A DNA stretch of 54,854 nt from Promethearchaeota archaeon (lineage in GTDB: Archaea; Asgardarchaeota; Lokiarchaeia; Sigyniarchaeales; SOKP01), in NCBI GenBank assembly GCA_019058425.1, contig JAHPYZ010000026.1, positions 1 through 54,854 of the forward strand. Direction: 5' to 3'. A program made the position numbers and the translations under genes. The number at the start of each line of letters is the position of its first letter. The first letter of the stretch is position 1. Positions 47,623 through 54,854 of the stretch are shown here, one piece after another. Below the pieces are notes generated by a model that searched no databases, was not told the origin of the DNA, and saw nothing but the letters and a program-made list of their open reading frames with translations.

Positions 47623-49215
47623 GTGTATGAAATCTTGTTTGAAATTGTTCAAAAAGAAAAAATAATTGAATTAACAGATGAAATATTGCCTCCATGTTGG
47701 ATTTATAGAGAGATAAACAATAATCACAAGGAAAACAACTATTTTAATAATACAAGAATAAATAAAGGTATCTGGGTTAGTGGGAAAGATGGACAGTTAA
47801 TTAGTGAGCTTAAATCGGCAATTGATAAGGCTAATGAAATAATATGTATTTCCACATACATTTTTAGTGAACCTGAAATAAAAGAAAGTTTAATAAATGC
47901 TAGTAAAAGGGGAGTAAGAGTTTACATAATAACAGCGTCGAATAAACATCTAAAGAATAAACCTGATGAGGATGATGATTTTAATATCAGAATGTACGAT
48001 GAAATGTATAGACTATTTAGTGAAATGCAGGGAATAGTAAAAATTAGGACTTCTGAGCATTTTCATTCAAAATTTTTATTAATTGATCCTTTTAATCTCG
48101 AAAATCGTCGTGGATTTTTATTAACTGCTAATATTGATACAAAAGCTTTAATGGGGAAGTTAATTGATGGAAAATTTAGAGTCAATCCTGAAATTTGCAT
48201 TTCCTTAGATGATATCGAAATTAAAGATTTATATAAACAATTCTGTCTTGGTTTTTGGGAAGAAAGTACCGAAGAATCTAAAGAGAAAGGGTTTTACCCT
48301 ATTAAAAAGAAAATTTTAAACAATATTGTCTTTGAAAATATTTTATTGAACTCTTCAAAAGACAAATCTTTAGAAACCGCAATTTTAGATTTAATAGAAA
48401 ACAATTCAGGAAAAATAATTCTGTGTACTTATGGAATCCAAGATGATACCAAAATTTTTCAGAAACTGCTGAAAGAATTAGAAAAGGGTCGTGAAATAAT
48501 TATTTTGACTAGACCAAGGAATAAAAATATGAGTGCTTTATTAAAACTAGTTAAAGGAGGAGCGAAAGTATATGGACATGATGATGTTCATGCTAAGGTA
48601 ATTATTATAGAAAATGATAAACTTATGAAAGGTATAATCATGACAGCAAATATTGAAGAAATTAGTTTTACAAATAGTTTTGAATCTGGAAAATATCTGA
48701 AAAGAGAAGAGTATTATTCACTTTTAACGATTTTAAATACTTGGATTTCAAATTTTCCTTTAGAACTAAAGTTGGGAATAAAAAAAGGGAAAACTAAAAA
48801 AGAAGTAAGAGTCTGGAATGAGAAAAAACAGGAAATAGAAAGAAATAAAGTAATTGAAGAGGAATTAATTAATCTACCACCACTAAAGGCAAATTCAATT
48901 GAGAATTATGACAAGTTAGAGAAAGATGAAAATGAATTTAAAAAACCAAATGAGGAAATTAATCTCTATAAAAAATTAAAATTTATTTATTCTATTAGAC
49001 CACCAATTTTGCCCAATGGTGCAAAATTATATCAATGGAGTAATTTGGAAAGTAATAAGAAAATACTCAAAAAGTCAAAATATCCAATTTTTGAATTGGA
49101 TGAGAAATACTTCATTGTAATAAAAGATAAAACTGAATTTAATGAAGCAAAACATATAGCAGAAAGACTTAATGCTAAAATAGTAACACTTGAAAAATAT
49201 GTAAGTTATAAATAG
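47623..49215 (+). CDS. Phospholipase-D-superfamily nuclease with two HKD motifs
   Basis: The start is a GTG directly after the previous stop. The first HKD motif is FHSKFLLIDP (H148, K150, D155) followed by GFLLTANID, and the second is HAKVIIIENDK (H323, K325) followed by GIIMTANIE; in the second the usual Asp is Glu (E330). Such paired motifs make one active site in PLD-type nucleases. The C-terminal 130 residues are charged and unrecognised. It ends the operon. A PLD nuclease beside a helicase is a known theme in defence systems such as DISARM, but here the partner helicase type and the CARF sensors differ. Confidence 0.83.
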   Translation: MYEILFEIVQKEKIIELTDEILPPCWIYREINNNHKENNYFNNTRINKGIWVSGKDGQLISELKSAIDKANEIICISTYIFSEPEIKESLINASKRGVRVYIITASNKHLKNKPDEDDDFNIRMYDEMYRLFSEMQGIVKIRTSEHFHSKFLLIDPFNLENRRGFLLTANIDTKALMGKLIDGKFRVNPEICISLDDIEIKDLYKQFCLGFWEESTEESKEKGFYPIKKKILNNIVFENILLNSSKDKSLETAILDLIENNSGKIILCTYGIQDDTKIFQKLLKELEKGREIIILTRPRNKNMSALLKLVKGGAKVYGHDDVHAKVIIIENDKLMKGIIMTANIEEISFTNSFESGKYLKREEYYSLLTILNTWISNFPLELKLGIKKGKTKKEVRVWNEKKQEIERNKVIEEELINLPPLKANSIENYDKLEKDENEFKKPNEEINLYKKLKFIYSIRPPILPNGAKLYQWSNLESNKKILKKSKYPIFELDEKYFIVIKDKTEFNEAKHIAERLNAKIVTLEKYVSYK

Positions 49216-49280
49216 CAATGCTAAACCATTCTTCATGAATATGAATTGAAAAATAAGTGAAATTTATTAAAAATTAATTA

Positions 49281-49298
49281 GTTCACAGTGGTGTGAAC
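49281..49298. other. Short hairpin downstream of the CARF-PLD operon
   Basis: The arms GTTCACA (49,281-49,287) and TGTGAAC (49,292-49,298) are complementary, with a four-base loop. It lies 66 bases after the PLD stop, with no T run, so an operator or processing site is as likely as a terminator. The rest of 49,216-49,392 has no gene I can support. Confidence 0.35.
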
Positions 49299-49392
49299 TA
49301 TCAAAGAATTAAAAGAAATAAAGAATCGAAAAGGTATAAGAGATTATGAATTGAGTACTTATGTATTAAATTTTATCCATGAAAAAATTCTT

Positions 49393-49656
49393 TTAGACTA
49401 GTATCTCTCTTCTTTTTAACCAACGTCTAATCCACTTTCCTTCAATTTCATATAAATTTTTTATTTCTTCAATTGATATATTTCCTGCTTTATAATCTTC
49501 ATAAATCATTAGATCAAATAATGCTTAATCTGTCCCACACCTACTACAAATTGGAATATTTCTTGGTTTAGTACGTTTTGACATAGCAGAAAAAGTATAA
49601 TAAGGAAATTCACAACGGGGACATATTTTATATACTTCTTTTAATTGTTCATTCAT
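49393..49656 (-). pseudogene. Zinc-ribbon protein gene broken by an in-frame TAA
   Basis: The frame opens at 49,656 with MNEQLKEVYKICPRCEFPYY and ends in the second cysteine pair PICSRCGTD, then meets TAA at 49,525-49,527. The same frame continues without interruption for 44 codons (ALFDLMIYEDYKAGNISI, then EIEGKWIRRWLKRRE) to a TAG-less end at 49,393. This layout matches a family of small proteins with a CxxC...CSxCG zinc ribbon followed by Glu-Ala and a helical tail. A single change of GAA to TAA would explain the break. TAA ends most genes here, so it is not likely read through. The 43-residue upstream part alone could still make a zinc ribbon. Confidence 0.68.
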
Positions 49657-49728
49657 ATTTTGTTAACCTCTTATTCGAAAAGTTTACTTCCTGCTAATAG
49701 ATATATGTAAATTAAATTTTGTTATAAT

Positions 49729-50043
49729 TTAAGCGTCTTTAACCTTATTTGGAAAATATTTCAAGATTGTTTCTACATCTGAATATTCTTCTAACCACTC
49801 GTATGCTTCATCATCAGATAAAGGAATTAAATTTTTTGAACCAGATCTCATATTTCCAACAGTTTCAGAATATTTAGTCAATGGTCCTCCTCTACCCACT
49901 AAAAACCATTTCCCATTTTTAGATTTGTAAAGCTCTTCAGATAGATTTCTAAAATCGCTATTACCTAACCCATTCCAAAAATCTTCTACAAAATCTGCAT
50001 TCTTAGTATCATATAACAAACCATTAACAACTTTTCTCATCAA
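49729..50043 (-). CDS. Small protein (104 aa) of a mobile-element-type family
   Basis: The sequence RKVVNGLLYDTKNADFVEDF followed by EELYKSKNGKWFLVGRGGPL, then LIPLSDDEAYEWLEEYSD, resembles a family I recall from bacterial and phage genomes, with a KIINGKRYDT opening and a GKFFLxGEGGP middle. Function is unknown. It may be a conserved accessory of mobile DNA. It stands alone on the minus strand, with an AT-rich gap of about 150 bases on its 5' side and the broken zinc-ribbon gene downstream. Confidence 0.6.
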   Translation of the reverse strand: MMRKVVNGLLYDTKNADFVEDFWNGLGNSDFRNLSEELYKSKNGKWFLVGRGGPLTKYSETVGNMRSGSKNLIPLSDDEAYEWLEEYSDVETILKYFPNKVKDA

Positions 50044-50193
50044 ATCACTTTTTTTTATTATTATTTTTTAATTATTTATATAAAAAAAATAATTCTATTT
50101 AAATATGTATTATTTGTTTGATTATTTCAAAAAGAATAAAACAAAATATTGATAAGAATTTTATGTTTATATAAATATGAAAAATATTAATTC

Positions 50194-53190
50194 TTATTTT
50201 TTAACAGAACTGAAATTGATAGGGGGCATTTCATTATAGATCTCCTTTATTTCACTTTCTAAAGAAATAAGATATTTTTTGAAATTATCAAAATCATTGA
50301 AAAAAGTTAAATGACTAGTTAATTTGCTTAATTTTAAATTTCTTTCTTCAATCTTTGTTATTTGTTTGATTTCCGGAATAAAGTCTTTGATATGAGTATC
50401 TATCAATTTTTTAGATACTTTCTTAAGTGAATCCGTGAACATATCGTATCGATTAAAAAAATTAATTCTTCTTTTAAATTCATCAATTAATCTTTTTATT
50501 CTATCATCATTTTTGGATTTAAAAATCTGATATACAAGTGAACCTAAGAGCAGCTCAACTAATCTAAATCTAATTCTTTGCCGGGTTTTTTCATCTGTAA
50601 TCTTTAAGTCATCAAACATTCTTTTTCCTTTTTTAGTTCTCTCTGTTTCTATAACTTTTTTAACTTGTAAGCTAAGAGAGGTTGGTAAGATATCCAAAAC
50701 TTCACAAATTGAACTTAAAGGGATTTCATTTTCTTTCTTTAAAGCAAGAATGAATAATCCAAAAATGGAACCAGTTAAAATGGATTCAAAAATGGTATCA
50801 GATATTAACAGTTTTACTAAACCAAAACTTAAATGGATAATATCTTCTATTTCTTTGGAATGCTCCACCTTATTAGAAAAATCATTTTCAATTTGACGAA
50901 AAATAATTTCTTTATCCTGATCTGATTTAAAAATATTTTTTAAATTTTCTTCAATATAAGTTTTAAATTCTGCTATATCTTTTTTTGTATTTATTGTTTC
51001 AAAACTTTTATCTATCTGATCTAATATTTTTGAATATTGTTTCTCATTCTCAAATTTAGAATCATAGATTTTTCTAATTTTTTTTATAAGAGAATTATAC
51101 TTATTCCTATCTTCAAATTTATTTTTCAAATTCTCGTCAATATATTCTACAATTTCATCAACCTGTTCCTTACTCACATTTTTTTCTTTAAAATAGGAAT
51201 CAATTTGTTTTAGAATACTTTCGTAATCAATTATTGGTTTCATTTTCGATTTTAGTATTTCTTCAATAGATTTTACAGTTTCAGTATATTCTGCTACATT
51301 AATAAATTCATCTTTTAATTTTTGTTCCAAAATTAGTTTAAATTCCTCTAAACTTTTTTTAGATTCTTTTTGATGTTTAACTCCTTTTTTAAATTCTTCT
51401 AAAATCCCTTTAAATTCATTTTGAAAATTTAATCTGTTATCTATTAGTTCTTTAATATAATTAAACACAGATTTAAATTCACCATTGCTAGAAAATTTAT
51501 CTTTAAATTCTTTACTTAGCAATTTGAAATCCTGCGCAGCGTTAAACATAAAGATCATATCATAACAATACCTCTGGATTTTGAACAGCATTTGTTTATT
51601 AATTTCAGGAAAGTTTTCAAAATTAGATATAAAGAATTTATTGTAATACTGAAGGGAATTTTCCTTCGGGAAATACTTTCTGAAAGCATTCTGAACACCG
51701 ATAATTATAGCAATAGTATCAAGCACATTGCTATCTGTGATTTTAATATACTTTTTTAATAGATCTGAATTATTTTTTAAAATTGATATGTGATAACAAC
51801 TATCCCTAACAAATTCTGGATGTAAGTTGAGAAGGGAAGTATATTTTAAATTTTTAAGTAAGTTAAATACATTTTTATAAGAATCTTCATCCAATTTGGA
51901 CAATTCTTTATCCTTGAGAAGTCCATCACACTCAGTAATAAATAGTTTTTTACCTTTCTTAAAATTGATTTTCAATCCGTCCAATATTAGATTTGATGAA
52001 TAATCAATATTTAGATTATGGTCTCTTGTAATTAAAATATCCATATCATTTAAAAAGTGAACATTCACATCTTCAATAAATATCTCTCTTTTTGATATGT
52101 TTGTGAAGTCCAGGTGTTCTAAATTCTTTTTAAGCTGCTTCAAAAGAGTATTATCTATAGAACTGTTATTATATTTTTCTTTAGCTAAAAAATCTTTAAA
52201 ATAATTGTAGTATTTTGAAATGCCTTTGCTAGATTTATCCTTTAGGCGGGATAGATAGCTTTCTTCATAATAATTGGATTTTGTAAGAAATTCATCGTAA
52301 CTTTCTTCATCAAAAGGAATTTCGAATACTTCATTCGATAAAGAATTATTGATATAAAGGAATTTTTGCCCAGTTGTCTTTAAAAATTCTTTAAATATCA
52401 ATTTACTAATATAAAAATTCTGGGAATCACTAGAATAAATCCCGAAAAAAGCATTAGGATTATTATAATTTTCATTTTGAAAAACCCGATTTAAAATTTC
52501 CTCCTTGCAAGTTATTAGAATGTCATATATATCCTTCAAATCATCTGAGTGATTCTCCATTAAACTATAAAGTTTTATAATTACATAATTTTTATTCATA
52601 AAATGCTTTATAACTTTAGGTGGACCATCTTTATGAATTAATAAGGTCCCTTGATTAATTTTGGTGGTAAGAGTACGTGGAGTTATGTCATCGATAGATG
52701 ATTTAAAATTAAAAATAATTTGTTCGGTTTTTTTTTTATTTTCAGGAATTAATAATTCAACATCGAAAATTTTATTGATAAATTTCTTTAAATATTTAGC
52801 TCTATTAAAATAAAAACAATAATTCTTTTCCAAAACATAGAGATTCTCGATATCCTGAATTGTTTCCTCTAAATCAGATAAATTTCCAAGGGAAATTAAT
52901 TTATCAGAGACTGAATCGATTATATCTTGAATTTTGTTTTCAGATTTTTTAACTTTCTTCTCTACAACCTCAAAATAGAGATATTTTCTGTTTTGTTTTG
53001 CAATTTTTCTCTCATAAGCATCAATATATGTTTGATTCACACCGGTATCTGTCATTATTTGATTTTCTGAATCATTAAACTCAAATGGTATCTTTGTTAA
53101 TGAAGGTTTAATATATTCTTTTAAGATTTTATATGGAATGTAAGTTAAACCTTCCTCATTGATTTTAAGATTACTTACTAATTTATGCAA
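50194..53190 (-). CDS. Large protein of unknown function with tandem helical repeats (998 aa)
   Basis: The protein begins MHKLVSNLKINEEGLTYIP. A central part at about residues 385-445 (LNDMDILITRDHNLNIDYSS, then KLFITECDG) has acidic residues and could be a nuclease-like or regulatory fold, but I cannot confirm one. From about 619 to 790 there are three degenerate tandem repeats of about 62 residues, each opening like LILEQKLKDEF, YIDENLKNKFED or YIEENLKNIFKS. The C-terminus is helical, with a hydrophobic stretch (ILTGSIFGLFILALKKE). It stands alone on the minus strand and is the largest gene after the CARF operon. Function is unknown. Confidence 0.65.
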   Translation of the reverse strand: MHKLVSNLKINEEGLTYIPYKILKEYIKPSLTKIPFEFNDSENQIMTDTGVNQTYIDAYERKIAKQNRKYLYFEVVEKKVKKSENKIQDIIDSVSDKLISLGNLSDLEETIQDIENLYVLEKNYCFYFNRAKYLKKFINKIFDVELLIPENKKKTEQIIFNFKSSIDDITPRTLTTKINQGTLLIHKDGPPKVIKHFMNKNYVIIKLYSLMENHSDDLKDIYDILITCKEEILNRVFQNENYNNPNAFFGIYSSDSQNFYISKLIFKEFLKTTGQKFLYINNSLSNEVFEIPFDEESYDEFLTKSNYYEESYLSRLKDKSSKGISKYYNYFKDFLAKEKYNNSSIDNTLLKQLKKNLEHLDFTNISKREIFIEDVNVHFLNDMDILITRDHNLNIDYSSNLILDGLKINFKKGKKLFITECDGLLKDKELSKLDEDSYKNVFNLLKNLKYTSLLNLHPEFVRDSCYHISILKNNSDLLKKYIKITDSNVLDTIAIIIGVQNAFRKYFPKENSLQYYNKFFISNFENFPEINKQMLFKIQRYCYDMIFMFNAAQDFKLLSKEFKDKFSSNGEFKSVFNYIKELIDNRLNFQNEFKGILEEFKKGVKHQKESKKSLEEFKLILEQKLKDEFINVAEYTETVKSIEEILKSKMKPIIDYESILKQIDSYFKEKNVSKEQVDEIVEYIDENLKNKFEDRNKYNSLIKKIRKIYDSKFENEKQYSKILDQIDKSFETINTKKDIAEFKTYIEENLKNIFKSDQDKEIIFRQIENDFSNKVEHSKEIEDIIHLSFGLVKLLISDTIFESILTGSIFGLFILALKKENEIPLSSICEVLDILPTSLSLQVKKVIETERTKKGKRMFDDLKITDEKTRQRIRFRLVELLLGSLVYQIFKSKNDDRIKRLIDEFKRRINFFNRYDMFTDSLKKVSKKLIDTHIKDFIPEIKQITKIEERNLKLSKLTSHLTFFNDFDNFKKYLISLESEIKEIYNEMPPINFSSVKK
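50821..51336 (-). repeat. Three tandem protein repeats of about 62 residues within the 998-aa protein
   Basis: In protein terms (residues about 619-790), repeat 1 opens LILEQKLKDEF, repeat 2 YIDENLKNKFED and repeat 3 YIEENLKNIFKSD. Within each, a second helix recurs (ILKQIDSYFKE, ILDQIDKSFET, and in repeat 3 IFRQIENDFSN, which lies closer to the opening). The DNA is not strongly repeated; conservation is at the protein level. These are probably coiled-coil or helical-bundle repeats. Confidence 0.5.
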
Positions 53191-53441
53191 AGTTTACACA
53201 ATTGATTAATGAAATTAATATTCTAATAGTAATTAGTAATTTTTTATTTATATATATTTATTGTGAACATTTCAATTAATACAATAATAAAGATTCTATT
53301 AACTTTCAAATTAAATTATTGTAAAATTATTTCTCAATTTGCCACAATTTAAAATTAAATAATTGGAAAATATAATTCTTAAATATAAAAATTATAAACA
53401 TTTATAAATCAAAAGTTTCTTTTAATAATTGAGTGATATAA

Positions 53442-53528
53442 ATGCTAGAATTAAAAAAAATAACCTGGAATTTAGTTAATATTGAAAGCATCAAAGTTGA
53501 CAAGAAAACAATAAAATACAGAAATTAG
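53442..53528 (+). pseudogene. Tiny, possibly frameshifted reading frame
   Basis: The ATG at 53,442 opens MLELKKITWNLVNIESIKVD and stops after 28 residues. Near the end, the +1 alternative frame continues as QKLELELDRLKKLN to a stop at about 53,562, which looks like a heptad-type helix continuing the first part. A one-base shift would therefore explain the stop. This lies within the 390-base gap before the HNH gene; the rest of that gap is AT-rich with nothing I can support. Confidence 0.25.
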
Positions 53529-53582
53529 AATTAGAGCTTGATAGATTAAAAAAGCTAAATTAAACAAATGTAATTCTGAATA

Positions 53583-54647
53583 ATGTCTAATAAGAGTTAT
53601 TATTACAAGGATGTAAAAACTTCAATTGGTCCACAATCTCGAATCACTTTACCTTTAACTTTACCATATACAATTCTTCTATTCCTGAAGGCAAATAATC
53701 AAAATACAATTTATGTAAAAGATGTTTCAATATATCTTGAACGTAATTATAATCAAATTTCTCAAATTGTGCATAAATTGGAAAAGGATAAATATCTTAA
53801 AAAATTGAAGGATGGTCGCAGAAGAATACTCTGTATAACTGAAAAAGGCACATCCTTTATCAACAAATACTTAGAAATTCTTATTAACAGGATTAAAGAT
53901 TTTTTTAGAAAAACTGGTTTGAAAAATCAGTTAAATGAAAAAAATATTGAAACCAGTAACCATAATACAGGTTTGGAAGATGAATATAAAATTAAAAAAA
54001 TCAATATCGCAGTTGAAAAATTGGAAAAACTATTAGAAAATAAAGAGTTGAGGAGTTCTACAGATATCTTTTCCCAATTGAATTTAAACTTACAAAAAAT
54101 TGAAGAAGTATTTAGCGAGCCTTTATTAAATTATCCTGATAGAAGTTTACATCAATATGAAGTAAAAATTGACAAACTTAACAAATTATTGGATAAGTGT
54201 CGAAGAAAAAATAAAGGTTTAAAAGATTCTTTAAGGGATCTGCTTTCTGATCAAAATAAATTACTTTTAACTAAATCTAATTTCAAGATCAAGGGATATA
54301 CGGCTCAAGAGTATTATGGTAAGTTTATATATATCTCCAACGGATTAAAACCAGAAATAAAATGGTGTGATGATAATTTAAGGAATGTTCATCTGTACCA
54401 AGAAGCAATCCGGCAATTAGAACGGCAAGGTAGACTAATCAATATGTTCTATAAATCTAGGGAATGGGGAATTAGATCTGGTGAAATCTTGAAAAGAGAT
54501 AAACACACATGTGAAATTTGTGGAAAAGGAACAAATCGAGTCCATCATAGATCGAGTGCCTTATACAATCCAGAGATCTGCCTGGATCCTGTAAACCTTA
54601 CATCCATGTGTTCGAGATGTGAAGATCAAATACATAATAGGGTTTAG
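53583..54647 (+). CDS. MarR-like winged helix, coiled coil and HNH endonuclease domain
   Basis: Residues about 25-100 are a winged helix (ILLFLKANNQNTIYVKD, QISQIVHKLEKDKYLKKL and the wing KDGRRRILCITEKG). Residues about 110-220 are charged helices (KINIAVEKLEKLLENKEL, KIDKLNKLLDKCRRKNK). The C-terminal 50 residues form an HNH-type domain: LKRDKHTCEICGK, VHHRSSALYNP and LTSMCSRCEDQIHNR, which supply the zinc-binding cysteines and catalytic histidines. A DNA-binding protein with an HNH tail suggests a site-specific nicking enzyme or a homing-like element. The start ATG immediately follows a TA. Confidence 0.75.
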   Translation: MSNKSYYYKDVKTSIGPQSRITLPLTLPYTILLFLKANNQNTIYVKDVSIYLERNYNQISQIVHKLEKDKYLKKLKDGRRRILCITEKGTSFINKYLEILINRIKDFFRKTGLKNQLNEKNIETSNHNTGLEDEYKIKKINIAVEKLEKLLENKELRSSTDIFSQLNLNLQKIEEVFSEPLLNYPDRSLHQYEVKIDKLNKLLDKCRRKNKGLKDSLRDLLSDQNKLLLTKSNFKIKGYTAQEYYGKFIYISNGLKPEIKWCDDNLRNVHLYQEAIRQLERQGRLINMFYKSREWGIRSGEILKRDKHTCEICGKGTNRVHHRSSALYNPEICLDPVNLTSMCSRCEDQIHNRV

Positions 54648-54711
54648 TGTTTAGTAATTATGAATATAATATAATTAAGAAATATATAAAAATTAATGAG
54701 GTTTAAAGAAA

Positions 54712-54854
54712 ATGGAAGATTATCAAGAAAAATCTTATAGAATAAATGAATTTCTTGAATTAAAGTTAGAGTACGGGCAAACTTATCTTTATATTAATGA
54801 TAAAAGGTTCATTATATGTAAAAAACTGCTTTTTAACATTCCTTATTCCAATGA
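54712..54854 (+). CDS. N-terminus of a Lokiarchaeal-type protein (3' truncated by window)
   Basis: The visible 47 codons open MEDYQEKSYRINEFLELKLE and continue LYINDKRFIICKKLLFNIPY. I recall this opening (a FLxLKL element, an IYVNGxxF strand and CxxLLLNIP) from a Lokiarchaeal protein family that often carries leucine-rich or other repeats; this is recollection only. The gene runs off the window, so its domain content cannot be seen. GAGG is placed about 14 bases before the ATG. Confidence 0.6.
   Translation, partial: MEDYQEKSYRINEFLELKLEYGQTYLYINDKRFIICKKLLFNIPYSN

Noticed and set aside
41154..49215. DISARM or a DISARM-like system (helicase and PLD)
   Set aside because: No DUF1998 protein, DrmA-type SF2 helicase or methyltransferase belongs to this operon; the helicase is Upf1-like SF1.
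49299..49395. Short plus-strand frame with TIKELKEIKNRKGIRDYEL
   Set aside because: It has no start codon after the TGA at about 49,294 and too little length to judge; possibly a gene remnant, but unsupported.
1..54854. CRISPR arrays and cas genes, searched for because of the CARF proteins
   Set aside because: No regularly spaced direct repeats of 25-40 bases and no Cas1, Cas2, Cas10 or other Cas motif were seen by reading; small partial arrays could be missed.

Overview
This AT-rich archaeal window most resembles Asgard archaea of the Lokiarchaeia type. The clues are coenzyme F420 genes (CofD, CofE), the paired radical-SAM (LipS-type) route to lipoate, a HerA-NurA-Mre11-Rad50 cassette, an archaeo-eukaryotic primase, and an unfinished protein at the right edge whose N-terminus recalls a Lokiarchaeal family. 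The placement rests on protein resemblance alone.

Region 1 (1-7.3 kb) is ordinary chromosome: the end of a DUF58 protein with a seven-helix membrane partner, then one minus-strand run of five genes for lipoate (two radical SAM proteins and a lipoate-protein ligase) and F420 (a CofE-nitroreductase fusion and CofD). At 7.46-7.95 kb a leucyl-tRNA synthetase gene breaks off after about 160 codons, and accessory DNA begins.

Region 2 (8-27 kb) holds a giant unknown protein and then the most striking locus. A complete RNase III and a Csa3-like CARF-HTH regulator (minus strand) diverge from a long prokaryotic Argonaute with an intact catalytic tetrad (plus strand). A 9-bp inverted repeat lies in the shared promoter. 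Argonaute is followed in the same direction by a NERD-nuclease/UvrD-like helicase, NurA, HerA, Mre11, Rad50 and an OLD-family ATPase/TOPRIM nuclease. I infer a nucleic-acid defence or processing system that joins guided cleavage to DNA-end resection.

Region 3 (27-33.6 kb) is a type I restriction-modification operon (HsdM, HsdS, HsdR). Its HsdR carries a four-cysteine zinc-finger insertion in the motor domain.

Region 4 (33.7-40.9 kb) looks like an integrated or decayed replicon: an AAA+/Orc-like ATPase with a winged helix, an iteron-like repeat cluster, a ribbon-helix-helix regulator with a palindromic site, a primase, two companion genes and a small SMP-like protein.

Region 5 (41.1-49.2 kb) is a second candidate defence system: a tightly packed six-gene operon of two CARF-HTH sensors, a PIN-domain protein, an Upf1-like SF1 helicase, a winged-helix protein and a two-HKD phospholipase-D-type nuclease. 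A 26-bp palindrome precedes it. No cas genes or CRISPR array are visible anywhere in the window.

Region 6 (49.2-54.9 kb) contains a zinc-ribbon gene broken by a stop codon, a small mobile-type protein, a 998-residue protein with tandem repeats, an HTH-coiled-coil-HNH protein, and the start of the Lokiarchaeal-type protein.
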